Below are positions 23,503 through 34,614 of a DNA stretch of 64,000 nt, piece by piece. Position numbers and translations under genes: made by a program. How positions within the stretch are numbered: the stretch's first letter is position 1; each line of letters opens with the position of its first letter. The stretch comes from Albifimbria verrucaria (taxonomy: Eukaryota > Ascomycota > Sordariomycetes > Hypocreales > Stachybotryaceae): NCBI GenBank assembly GCA_020081605.1, contig JAHREC010000049.1, forward strand, positions 3,224,001 to 3,288,000, in the 5' to 3' direction. The notes under the pieces were generated by a model, which was not told the origin of the DNA, made no database searches, and saw only the letters and a program-made list of their open reading frames with translations.

Positions 23503-24458
23503 ATGTCTAACGTCCTCCCTGGTGGCTACATCGCCTTCGGGCCTGACTCAACTGTACACTCGATACTTGCGACATCAAGTACAGTGTCTTCGAGTACCGC
23601 CCCTCGCTGCCCGCCAATGTCATCTTTGCCGCCCTTTTCGGCGTCATTGGTGTCATTCACATCTACCTCGGCTGGCGATGGAAGAGCTGGGGCTTTATGG
23701 CTGGTATGATCCTGGGCTGCTTAACTGAGATCATTGGCTACGTCGGTCGTATCTTGCAATATGATAATCCTTTCGACTTCAACTACTTCATGATCCAGAT
23801 CGGTAAGTGTCCTCGTGAAGTCAATAAAATGCTTGGGTTGCTGACATGTCTCGATACAGTTTGCCTGACCATCGCTCCTGTCTTCTACACTGCTTCCATC
23901 TATGTCACCCTCTCCAAGACCATCGTTTTCCTCGGCCCTGAACTCTCTCGCTTCAAGCCTCAGCTTTTCTACTGGATCTTCATCCCCTTCGATATCGTCT
24001 GCCTTATCCTGCAGGCCGCCGGTGGTGCCATGTCCAGCAGCTCCGATTCGGGTAACGATGTTGGTGTCGATGTCTCCATGGCTGGCCTTATCCTGCAGGT
24101 CATTGTCCTGGTTGCCTTCATTGCCGCCTTTGGCGACTACCTTACCCGCTACATCATGGCTCGCGGCCTCTCTGGCTTCGGCTGGCGCATCAAGGTCTTC
24201 TTCTTCGGTCTGACCGCCTCCAGCATTCTCATTCTGGCTCGTTGCGCTTTCCGTGTTGCCGAGCTCCGTGAGGGTTACGACGGCGAGCTGATCACCCACG
24301 AGGTCCCCTTCATTATCCTCGAGGGTGTCATCATTGTTCTGGCTGTCATTGCTTTGCTCCTCAGCCACCCCGGTATGGTCTTCAACCGTGAGGCACCTCG
24401 CAAGTCATCCTCTGACAGCGAGGAGAGCGGCATGGGCTTTGAGCGCGAGCGCAAGTAA
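23503..24458 (+). CDS. RTA1-like seven-helix membrane protein (one base missing in frame)
   Basis: RTA1/RSB1-family proteins are fungal plasma- or endomembrane proteins linked to sphingoid-base and lipid translocation and to toxicant resistance. The start MSNVLPGGYIAFGPD precedes a short cysteine-bearing extracellular segment (CTLDTCDIKYSVFEYRP). Seven hydrophobic helices follow, including VIFAALFGVIGVIHIYLGW, GMILGCLTEIIGYVGR, WIFIPFDIVCLILQAAGG and VFFFGLTASSILILARC. The family signature RCAFRVAELREGYDG and the final HPGMVF are present. The cytoplasmic tail is acidic and Ser-rich. The intron is 23803-23859. One base (A or C) must be restored near 23548-23550, giving about 299 residues, the usual size. 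The substrate cannot be told from sequence. Confidence 0.92.
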
Positions 24459-25089
24459 ACACTGGCTGGTGGTGTGAGATGGTAGTGGGACTGTGAACTG
24501 CAGAGCCATCACCGTCACCTCCGTACAGCATGACGACATTTCCTTTGTTACTCAAAATTTCTCATTTGTCACGATGTCTATCTTGATTTTGGTTGGAGAT
24601 TTCTTAAATAGGAAATAGATAGATATGCAACGGTTGTATTTGCAACGGCGCATTTCAGGAAATGAGCGGTGGACATACCTGCTCCACGCATGCGCTTCCT
24701 GGAAGCCTGCTGGAGGTAATTGAAGTTTGTTTCAGAGTATTGTTAGGACTAATAGTTTCGAATCTTGCTCATTCAATACATGTGTTTATTCTCTCCTCTC
24801 TCTCAATCTCATATATAGAGCATGGGTAATAATGATGGTTCGTGCCCCAGGTTGTTGTCGTAGTCTGGTGGAGACAAGAGCCCTTGGCAACCGTCCCAAC
24901 CCCACGGGTGGGATCTTATCTAATCGGCTCGGCTTATCGACAAGGGTCCACCTCTGCCCGTTGTTCCGTCCGTCAAGCGGCAAAGGTACCTGTCAATGTA
25001 CATACAGTGCTGTTCTGTACTTGAGCTCCAGCTTCTCCCCACCATCTCCAGGCACATGACCTTGGATCATCCACCGCCGCTCCCTCTCC
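24459..25089. other. Intergenic; upstream region of aminopeptidase gene
   Basis: This holds the probable 3' region of the RTA1-like gene and the promoter of the aminopeptidase, with a CT-rich stretch near 24785-24810 and again near 25025-25090. No gene is seen. Confidence 0.55.
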
Positions 25090-26771
25090 ATGCAGCCATT
25101 CTGCTTTTCTCTTAGACGCTATCCCACTAACCTTCGAGCATTTCGCACGCCCTTACGAGCTTGCGCTGCCAAGTCTGTAACCATCCCATCTCTTGCAGCC
25201 TCATTTCATTCCTCTTTGCCCAGCATGGCCCCCAAAGGCTGCCCTGGACTTTGTCGACTTTGTCAACGACTCGCCTACCCGTACGTCACCTTGCCCTTCA
25301 GATGACAACAATTGCGCATCCACGAGATTAAAGAGCTCCCAAGAAACTAACTCTACTCCCAGCATACCACGCCGTTCATTCGGCCGCCACTCGGTTCGAG
25401 AAGGCCGGCTTCACCCGCATTTTCGAGCGGGATTCATGGGCTTCGAGCATCCGCCCTGGCGGTAAATACTACCTTACTCGCAACGGATCGTCCATTGTCG
25501 CCTTCACCGTCGGAAAGAAATGGAAGCCAGGCAACCCCGTGGCCATTATTGGCGCCCATACCGACTCGCCATGCCTCCGCGTGAAGCCCGTCTCCAAGAA
25601 GTCCAACAACGGCTACAAGCAGGTCGGCGTTGAGACCTACGGCGGTGGTATCTGGACCTCGTGGTTCGACCGTGATCTCAGTATTGCTGGCAGAGTCATG
25701 GTTCGTGACGGCGACAACTTTGTCCAGAAGCTTGTCAAGGTCGACAAGCCCTTGTTGCGCATCCCCACGCTGGCCATCCACCTGCACCGACAGAGCAACT
25801 TCGACCCTAATAAGGAAACGGAGCTGTTCCCCTGGCTGGACTCGTCGAGGCCGAGCTCAACAAGGAGGCCGAGCCCGAGGCCGAAAAGGCTGAGCAGGAT
25901 GAGGAATACAAGCCCCTCAAGGAGATGACCGAGAGGCACCACCCCGAATTCTCGACATCATCTCCACCGAGGCTGGAGTAGACGCATCTGCAATCGTCGA
26001 CTTTGAGATTGTCCTATTCGACACCCAGCACGCATGCATTGGCGGTATCAACGACGAGTTCATCTTCTCTCCCAGACTCGATAACCTGGGTATGACCTAC
26101 TGCTCTGTCCAGGGCCTCATCTCCTCAGTGGAAAAGGCCGACTCTCTCGACAACGACTCCACCATCCGTCTCACCGTGTGCTTCGACCACGAGGAGATTG
26201 GCTCCACATCGGCGCAGGGTGCCTTCTCCAACCTGCTGCCTTCGGTGCTTCGTCGTCTGTCAGTCCTCCCCGGCAACCCAGACGCAAACAGCGACAAGAG
26301 CTACGAGACGGTCCACCACGAGGGCGAGGAGTCCACGGCCTACGAGCAGACTCTGTCTCGATCGTTCCTCGTCTCCGCCGACATGGCTCACGCCGTGCAC
26401 CCCAACTACGCCGGCAAGTATGAGTCGTCGCACCAGCCCGCCATGAACGGCGGTACCGTCATCAAGATCAACGCCAACCAGCGCTATGCCACCAACTCAC
26501 CGGGCATCGTGCTCCTCCAGGAGTGCGCCCGCGCTGCCAACGTCCCCTGCAGCTCTTCGTGGTGCGCAACGACTCGCCGTGCGGAAGCACCATCGGTCCC
26601 GGCCTCGCCGCTAAGCTCGGCATCCGCACTCTCGACCTGGGCAACCCACAGCTCAGCATGCACAGCATTCGTGAAACGGGCGGCACCAAGGACGTCGATC
26701 ACGCCATCAAGTTGTTTGTTCAGTTCTTTGAGAGCTACGGTCAGCTCGAGTCCAAGATTCTTGTAGACTAG
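25090..26771 (+). CDS. Aspartyl aminopeptidase, M18 metallopeptidase (five bases missing in frame)
   Basis: M18 enzymes remove N-terminal Asp/Glu from peptides using two zinc ions, usually as dodecamers in the cytosol or vacuole. Metal-site blocks are visible: GAHTDSPCLR, FDHEEIGSTSAQGA (Glu-Glu), SADMAHAVHPNY (Asp) and LSMHSIRE (His). The core start is MAPK at 25225. An in-frame ATG at 25090 adds 45 residues rich in Arg/Ser/Ala without acids (LRRYPTNLRAFRTPLRAC), resembling a mitochondrial presequence. The intron is 25281-25362, with a CTAAC branch. Restored bases needed: two A in AAA 25234-25236, and single Cs at 25829-25832, 25951 and 26544-26547. That gives about 489 residues from 25225 or 534 from 25090. 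The stop is 26769-26771. It converges on the Whi5-like gene, with about 330 bases between them. Confidence 0.92.
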
Positions 26772-27099
26772 ATCAAGTCGGCGGATTTGAAGCCCGACGT
26801 GGCGAGTATGCCAACCATGTTCAACCGAGGTTCATTCAATGCCATTGACTCGCGTGACGGCCGGCAAGATGCACAAACTACCCGTACAAGTTCCCCTTGC
26901 CTAATGCACAAAATATTGACCCTTCCCATATTCCTCAATAGACTTCGCCCAGAACGCCGTCGTGAAAAACCAAAAGGCCCTCTAAGCCAATCCCACCGGC
27001 TATCCTTTACGAATGCGCCATATGCTCTGCAACAAGCACCCCTCATCTCATCTCTCCGTTCATTCAGCGTGGTGTAATCCAGCCTTGCTGGGCCAAGTG
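26772..27099. other. Convergent 3' spacer
   Basis: This short spacer between two convergent stops must contain both 3' ends. No further feature is seen. Confidence 0.6.
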
Positions 27100-28067
27100 T
27101 CAGCAGCCAGAGCTACCTTGTGAAAGACTGGGCCCCGTCGTCGCGTCATGTTTTGGCGCGCTCGCTGTTGACATCATTACTTGTTCTTCCGCAAAGACAG
27201 CCGCCGCAGCCGCTTCCTCGGCGCGAGCCCGCTGCTCTTCGGCGGCCACCTCTTCATCCGTCTCCGTCTCCTCACCCTCCGAGGTACGCTGCTTGCGCTC
27301 TGGTGTCGACAGAGGAGACGCGTCCTCGGTACCGGGGATTCGCTGTGATTGGCTCTGCGATGGTTGGACAAATCGCTGCGCACGCATGCGTAGGGTCTGC
27401 GGCAGCGGCTTGAGCTCCAGGTCCGCGAGCGGCACGCTGACCTGGTCGGTGTGGACCTTGTAGCTGGCGAGACCGAGACGTAGCCTTAGGATTTCAGCTT
27501 TCTACAAGCAAGAGTCAGCAAGTTGTGTCATGGAAGTATGTGCTACGGGGTTGTGTCAGTGCATACCTCTCTGGCCTGCTCTCTCGTCAAGGCGCGCGGC
27601 CGGGTTGGGGGCGGCAGTATCGGACGGTCCGCCAGAGCGTCAACTTCATCCGCCGTGGCGGCCGTGGCCCACGAGGCGTCGTTCGCCGAAGTGTCGAAAA
27701 CAGAGCTGGTATCGGGACTGCGACTCCTCGACCTCGACCTCGACCGTGACCGGGGATCCTGCTGTAATTAAGAGATGCTGTCAGTTTCCCATGTTTTCCC
27801 CAAATCGTTGCTCTGTGTATGAGGACTGGCTGGCTCATACCTCGTCTTGGTCTCGGCACGCCTTCTTAGACGCCGAGCTGGGCGCCGTAGCCATGTCTAG
27901 GGTCCGTTTCTTACTCTCCGTCGCGAACAGGTTCTCCTTCCGGGGACTGGTGATTGGGGTTGTGATGGCCGTGTTAGATGCCTTGAGGGCGGCGGGCCGG
28001 GGGACGCCCGGGCATTCGCGTCGAGCGAGCCCAGGGCGCGTCTCTTGACGGGCGACGAAGCATCCAT
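27100..28067 (-). CDS. Whi5/Nrm1-like G1/S transcriptional repressor (one base missing in frame)
   Basis: The GTB/Whi5 motif is recognisable at about residues 142-169: EILRLRLGLASYKVHTDQ followed by VPLADL. In yeast this motif docks Whi5/Nrm1 on SBF/MBF to repress G1/S genes until CDK phosphorylation releases it. The start is MDASSPVKRRALGSLDAN at 28067. It contains several Ser/Thr-Pro sites suited to CDK (SSPVKR, TTPITSPRK), an RS-repeat segment at the start of exon 2, and an acidic/Ala-rich C-terminal helix region (EEQRARAEEAAAAAVFAEE). The introns are 27762-27840 and 27502-27566. One C must be restored in the run at 28010-28012 (sense CCC), giving about 274 residues. Family membership is well supported by the motif; whether it is the Whi5 or Nrm1 equivalent is open. 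Confidence 0.82.
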
Positions 28068-29993
28068 TGCTGTTGTGAAGAAGGAAAACGGGACGCGAAC
28101 ACGGTGCAAGCTGGCCGCGTCTTGGGAGGTTTCGGTGGGACAGGAAGCAGAGCCCGGGACGTGGGCGGGCGTGTCGTCCGGCGTTGGAGGCGTCTGGACG
28201 TATCAGGCAAGCAGATGCACGCAGTAGTAACCCCAGGCTAATGCACCTCTCGTTGGACAGGAATGGACGTCTCTCGCGTGCGCTGGCTCGACAAGAGGAG
28301 GAGGGGAGTGCAGACACGAGACGGGAGGGCAGCGAGACAAGATGCAGAAGCCAATGGGTTTGGGAAGATGCGTCGTCTTTGCGGGAGCAGGAGGAAAAGA
28401 AAAAGAAACGAGAAGGAGAACGAGAAGGAGAGCGTGTAGGAGAGATGCAGCCTGTCCCAAGTTCCAGCCTCCACTCAACGAGTAATGGCACGCGGCGCGC
28501 TGTGTGTGTGTCTTCCTTCTATCGCACGCTGATAAGCTAATGCGGAATAAAGCCAAGGCAAGGTTCACGGTAACGTACCTTGGGTAGCCCAAAGATCGGT
28601 GGTACAGAGTACATGGCTGTGCTAGCCGCGTGGCAGGGTTCGGCAGGTACCGTGTCTTTGCGGCCTGGCCTTACCGTAGCAACATTCCCCACAGCGAGTT
28701 TTCGTGCTGCTCTGCTCCCTGGTCACAACATGGGCCGCCCCCGAGGTACAGTCCAGCAGCGTGCACGAATAGGAATAGATGAGAATAAAATAAAGAGGCT
28801 GTACAGCAGCTGGAGATGTTACTTGCATGAGAAGAAATTTCTTGTCGCGGTGACTGCATAGGAGTTTTTATATACAACATAAGCCAATCACTCCGGGACC
28901 AAACCAACCCATTGTTTATTTGCATCTGCCTGATGCTTTTTTTTTTCGTGATGTGTTTTATTGACTTATTCCCCATTTCGGCTGCTTACCTAAACACGCC
29001 CAGCCTTTCCCGTCGCGCGCCGCGTACCGTGTGCGTGGGTACCTACATTGGCAGCTCTAGCCCTCAACAGGCTTAGCACATCCGTCACGGTGTGGAGAAG
29101 GGTTCGGGGTCTCCACCCTCCTCGACATGGAACATGGACATGTCGCAAGCAAGCCAGCCTCAGTCCCCATCCAAACACCACCACCATCCAACCGGCAGCG
29201 AGCCCTTGGCCTGTCGATCCCACCCAAACCATCCATGAACACGCATGTATACACATACCCACTACCACGACCGTACGCTGCCTGCCGTACACTACAGATA
29301 CCACGCTTCGTCACGCTCGCGTTCGTCAAAATCATCTGAAAAGGTTGTATTGAACCAGTGGGTATCAAAATCCCTCGGCCACGCTATCGACGCTCGAATA
29401 CCAAAACAAGGATTTACCCATGTGCCTCGGACGATGCAAAAGCAACAATCATCTAAAAACAACAAGCAAGCCGTGCGGCGTGCCTACCCAGAATGCTCTT
29501 TGACCCAGAGACCGTACAATTGCGTTGGACGCCTCACCGATATCCCAGGAAATTACCAGGCCTCTCATCGCTACCCTTTCGAAAAGCAAAGGAAGAAGAG
29601 ACGTAAAGAAAGAAAAAGAAGAAGAAAATGAGAAAATGAAAATGAAAATGAAAACGATTCCACCTCGTAACATTGGCCCCTTGGCCGTCCTGCGCAAACC
29701 CAGTTCACCACCACGCGCTTTTCCTCAACCTTAGCCCTCCCTCGCATCTCTCACAACTGTTTTTGTCCCTTCCCTCCAGATTACTTGCCCCAGTCCAATC
29801 CAAGTTGCGTCAGAAAAAAACGAAACGTGTTGCGTCGTAAAAATTGGGTATATGAAAGTTCTAGTTGCGAAATGGTGCAACTACGAGAAAAAATGTTTTT
29901 TGTCTTCTCCTTGGTGAAATCATCCATCCTTTCACCAAAAGATCCCGTCCCTGTTCAGCCACGTTCCTATTCGTACAAACGCCGAGGCAGCGC
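28068..29993. other. Intergenic, no gene seen
   Basis: This holds the promoter side of the Whi5-like gene and the 3' side of med15. There are two purine-rich stretches on the plus strand (about 28390-28440 and 29575-29655). The open frames there are low-complexity translations of these tracts and are not called. Confidence 0.55.
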
Positions 29994-32900
29994 TCAAGAC
30001 GTCGCCATCGAGTAGAAGCTGGTGTCCAGCTGGAAAGGCTTCGTAAAGTCGATGTCGACGTCGTCCCAGTCCGGTGGTGGAAGCGAAGACGATTCCAAAA
30101 CATTGGGTCCAGTGTCGCGTCCAGCGTGCTCAATTCACCCTCCAGGCTTGCGTTGTTCAGGTCAAGCAGAAGGTCTGCGTCAAGGTTCTGCCAGTTGACG
30201 TCAATGTCCAGGGCAGCTCCCTCGGAGATGTCGCTGTTGGGCTCGCTAGAGCCGCTATCCTTGATAGATTCCGGTGTGTCGTTGGGCGTCAACGATCGGT
30301 AAGCGCTCAGATCGTTGATGACATTGGGAATGCCCTTCTCGAACCCAAGGTTGGCGAGCAAGCTCTGAGGGTCAATCGTCGAGTTGGCCCACGGGTCGAT
30401 AGAGGCCGGGGCGCAGGGGCATCCATTGGCTTGATCTCCATCGCCTTCGGTGTGCCGCCGGCTTTGCCAACCATCGCCTTTCCATCCTGTGCCTTGCCCA
30501 TGGCGCTCGCCGACCTCTTCATGTTGGCGTCCTGAGAGGCAGGCGTGCCGACGCTATGCACTGGCGTCTGGCCGGGCTTCGACGTCGTCGCGCTCATGCT
30601 TGGCGCCACCTCGACAGCCGCCTTCTGGTCCTTCTTGAGGCTACCATCCGGCTCTAATCCCAAGGCAAGAGCCAGGTTTTGCTGCACGAATTGCATGGGG
30701 TTCTCCCTGGGCTTCATGTGCTCTTCCTCGATGTGGCTTTGCAGAGCCTGCTCGCTAGCAAAACCCTGAGTCGACATCTCACAGTCCGGCTCTTTGCAGA
30801 GAATGATGGGTTTGTTAAGTGTCTGTGACTCGCTAGCACGACGAGTTTCAGACAACACGTCTTTGCTGATTTGCGGCGACGGCGTGGCGCCTCGTCCTGC
30901 TGAAGCGCCTTGGGCCTTGAGCTTTTTGTTAGGTGGTAGTTTTAGTTCTATGTTCTGTTCCGGACCGATATAGTTAGGGTTGCCATGCGGCGACGTAGCG
31001 TTGAACAGGAAGCGCGGCGCCCGAGCTACAGTGGGGGCCGGTGGGACCTGATTGTCCTTGGCTTGGACGCCTGGCTTCTGCTGGCCAAGTTTGTTGACCA
31101 CCTGGGCATCCTTTTCTATATCTGCAGCATTGACACCTGCTGGCTGGCCCTGCTGCTGCTGTGGTAGCTGAGCGGCTTGGTTTTGAGGAGTTCCTGCTGG
31201 TTTTGTGCCTGGCGGCCCATTACGCTAGCTGCCAGGTCCTTCGCCATGCTCTCCAACATGGCGCGAGCTTGGTCGAGCTCTGCTGGCCGGATGCTGAAAA
31301 CATCTTTGAGAATAGTCGTAGCATCCCCGTCGGCAAATTGCTTGATGATGCGCAGGCGCTGCAAAAACGTTAGTCTAAATCGAGGTGGGTATATATGGCG
31401 AGATACTTACTGTTCTGAAGAACATTTTCGCCCGCGCATCGTCCCTCGTGAGCGCATACCACTTGCTAAGACCGCGTCCGATATTGGTCATATCTTGCAC
31501 GATGCGCTGCAGCTTGTTTGCAGTATCAGCGTGGTCTTGGGGTGACATCATGATGTCTGGCATCGCTTCTGTAGCGAACTGCCGTTGCACCTCCTGGCCG
31601 ATCACTCTGAGGCGAGCTAAGCTCTCGTTGGTTGCCTGGTTCGGGTTGCTGCCCTGCAGGCCCTTGTTCGCCATCTGCATCTTGATATACTGTTCATACT
31701 TGTTTCGCTGTTCGGGATTGAGCGCGGCAATTTGTTGAGGATTCAATCGAGGAATCGGCTTCTGCATTGGCTGGCCCGGTTGAGATGGCGGGCGTGCCTG
31801 TCCAGCAGGCTTCTGGGCCGCTGCTGCTGCCGCTGCCGCCTCCGCAACATCATCAGGGGTCGACCTCTTCAAGTTCTTTGGAGGCTGCGCGGGGACGGAG
31901 TCGGTCCTTGAGCTCGGTTGTTGGGAGGTTGCGACCTACGCGCCTGCTCGGGTGTTGCTCCAGGCTGCTTTTGGCCTGTGTTTTGCATAGCGGCTGCCTG
32001 TGCCATGGGGTTCGGAACCTGTCCTTGGGGCGGGACCGCAGCGTTAGGCTGGGGCTGCATCGGCGCTTGGGGAATCGACATCGCATTTGGTCCACCTTGG
32101 GGTCCTTGAGGTTGGCCTTGCGCCTGTCCCCGAAGCTGTTGCTGCTGTTGGTTGAACCAATTTGTCTTCTTCATCTGTTGGATAAGTTGCCGTAGCTGCT
32201 CGTCCGGTAGCGCAGCAAGACTGGGCTTCGAATTGCGAACCTGCATCATCTCTTGAGGCGTGACGTGGAGCACTGACATCGGGATGTTTCCCATGGGACG
32301 CGCCATACCGTTTGGCTGATTGTTGACCATACCAGGCTGAACGGGCATTCCCGGTGTCATGTTTCCAACTTGATTCGCAGGAGGCTGCTGGTGTTGGAGT
32401 TGGTGTTGTTGCTGTTGCTGCGTCTGCATCGAGAGTCGTTTTGCCATCAGCATGGAAAACTGCTTCTGCTGCAAAGCACCAAGTTGGCTCCTGATGTTCT
32501 GAGGTAAGGTGTTGTTCTGCGTAAGCCACATCTTGAGATCCCGCCATTTCTTCACCTCAGGAGGCAGGTGGCTGATTTGGCTGATGACCTGAGTGGGCAA
32601 ATCCATGATATCCATCATTGCCTGCGTTTGGGGGTTTTGTGCGGGCATGCGCGGCACCTGCATTTGTGGCTGGGCACCGTTGCCTAGGGCCCCAGGCTGC
32701 TGCAGACCTTGTGCGCCCAGGTTGTGCATGTTGGGGTTCATCTGGCCAGGCTGGTTCTGGGGGCGGTTCTGCATCATGTTGACCTGACCAGCGTTCATGC
32801 CCATCTGCTCTTGGCGGGACTTTTGCCATCTCCTCATCACGTCGTTGAGCTTATCCGGCGGTAGTCCGGCGACTTGTTGTCGTTGTTCTTGGGACATGTT

Positions 32901-34614
32901 CGCCAACATAGTGTTGAAGACTTGGCTATTGGGTCGCTGGATGCCTTGGTTGAACCGTTGGTCACCAAACTGCGCAGCGCCTTGCCCCATGTTCTGAGCC
33001 GTCATGGGATTCATGTTACTGGGCGGTCTTGAAATGGGCGTGTTGAGTGTGTCCATGGCAGGGCTCTGCGAGGGTGGAATGCCACCACCCATTCCCACAG
33101 GCTGCCCTTGCATCTGCTTCATCTGACCCGGGATCTGCAGCTGTGGTTGCTGAGGGTTCTGATTCATCTTCATTTGCTGCATGTGCATGTTCTGCTGCTG
33201 CTGCTGTTGTTGTTGTCCCTGCTGCTGCTGCTGCTGTCCTTGGGGTGGCTGTTGAGGGCGAGGTGTCTGATTAGGACCTTGCTGGTTGGGAATATTCTGG
33301 TTCATCGGCTGTGGTGTTGCATTTCGACCAGCTGCAGCACTGGCCGGTACAACCACCTGACCAGCTTGCTGAGCCATCAATCCATTCATCTGCTGGTCCT
33401 TGATGCTTTCCATGTTCGAGGAGAATTGGGAGAAATCGGTCGCAGAGCCATCAGGTTGAATGCCATTCATCATGTTCTGTCTCGCCAAGGATTGCTGACT
33501 CTGTTGCGGCTGCATCATGGTAGCCTGAGCGGGGTTCTGGTTAGGAGCACCTTGCGAGAATCGGTTCATGTTGTTTCGTAGGGTCTGAAGGGCGTGGTTC
33601 TGATAATACCAGATAAGAGGGTCCCTTCCTGACTTTGAAACTCAGCCAACTGCTGCGGCGTCAACCGCTGTTGCAGGTCCAATCGTGTCTGGTTCTTCTG
33701 TGCTTCAGATGCCTGGTTCATCATTCTCGCAGCGAGTTCGACCACTTTGGCTTTATCCGCGTTCGCCAACCTTGCCATATCGGTCGGGAAATTCTGCGGC
33801 TGTCGGTTTTGTCCTCCAGCCATGTTCATCATCTGCTGGTTGGGTCCCATACCACGACCAGCCTGATTTGCCATGCCCATGGCCATTTGCTGTTGTACTT
33901 GAGGTTGTTGTTGTGGAGGTTGCTGCTGCTGAGGCTGTTGGGGCATTTGCGAGCCACCCATAGGCTGCTGGAACTGCTGGAAAGCTTGAGGCCCTTGTCC
34001 CATGCCTCGACCTATTTGGGCTTGCAAGTTCATCATAGCACGGGCTTGCGCCTGCTGGGCTTGTGCTTGTGCCTGCGCCTGAGCATTGGCATGAAGGGAG
34101 TTTTGAATGTTTGGTTCGTTCGCTTGACGTTTTCGAAGAAATTCCATTGTCTTATTATTCATATGTTGGTCGTAGCTTTCCTACTTGGAGTATCAGTATC
34201 TATCACACAGAGAATAGCGCAAGTAGCTGGAGGCTTGAAGGAGATGATGAACTCCGGCGTACCTTGCTTGGAGCTTTCTGGAACAAATCACGCTCGAATT
34301 GGCATCCGAACTCGGCAGCCTTCATGTAATCGGCGATATTCATAGCAAGCGCAATGTTCGAAATCCTTGGGATACGTTAGCACGCAAGTACGAAAATTTA
34401 GTCGGCAGATAAGGTTCGGCCACGTACAGGTTCAAGGTTTTCCCATGCGATCGTTAATGGTAACGTTGGATTGCCATCCCATGCTGTTGGGCGGCGGCGT
34501 GTTCTGAACCAGATTCTGATAAACCATTTGCTGAATCTGGTTGTTGTTAGGTCTGCGCACTTGCTGGGGCATCATCTGGCCGGCCCCAGCCATGTGCTGC
34601 ATGTTGGCGGCCAT
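29994..34614 (-). CDS. med15: Mediator complex subunit 15 (Gal11 family) (six bases missing in frame)
   Basis: Med15 is a tail subunit of Mediator and the docking site for activators, notably through its N-terminal KIX domain. The start MAANMQHMAGAGQMMPQQ is at 34614. The KIX region spans three exons (WQSNVTINDRMGK, then NIALAMNIADYMKAAEFG, then YDQHMNNKTMEFLRKRQAN). A long Gln/Met/Pro-rich body with poly-Q tracts follows. Conserved later blocks include PPEVKKWRDLKMWL, ALTRDDARAKMFFR and the C-terminal PFQLDTSFYSMATS (stop 29994-29996). The introns are 34366-34427, 34181-34262 and 31359-31410. The first uses an AAG acceptor. Six bases must be restored: at 34438-34441, 33623-33625, 31916-31917, 31181-31184, 30408-30411 and 30105-30107. 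The total is about 1476 residues. Confidence 0.93.

Noticed and set aside
29575..29655. Lysine/glutamate-rich coding possibility in a purine tract
   Set aside because: The signal is only AAAGAAAGAAAA-type low complexity. Similar tracts occur at 10000, 28390 and 41090, and none is flanked by coding features.
32044..32547. Long frames antisense to or overlapping the Gln-rich part of med15
   Set aside because: CAG/CAA repeats give long open frames in the other reading frames; these are by-products of the Med15 coding sequence.
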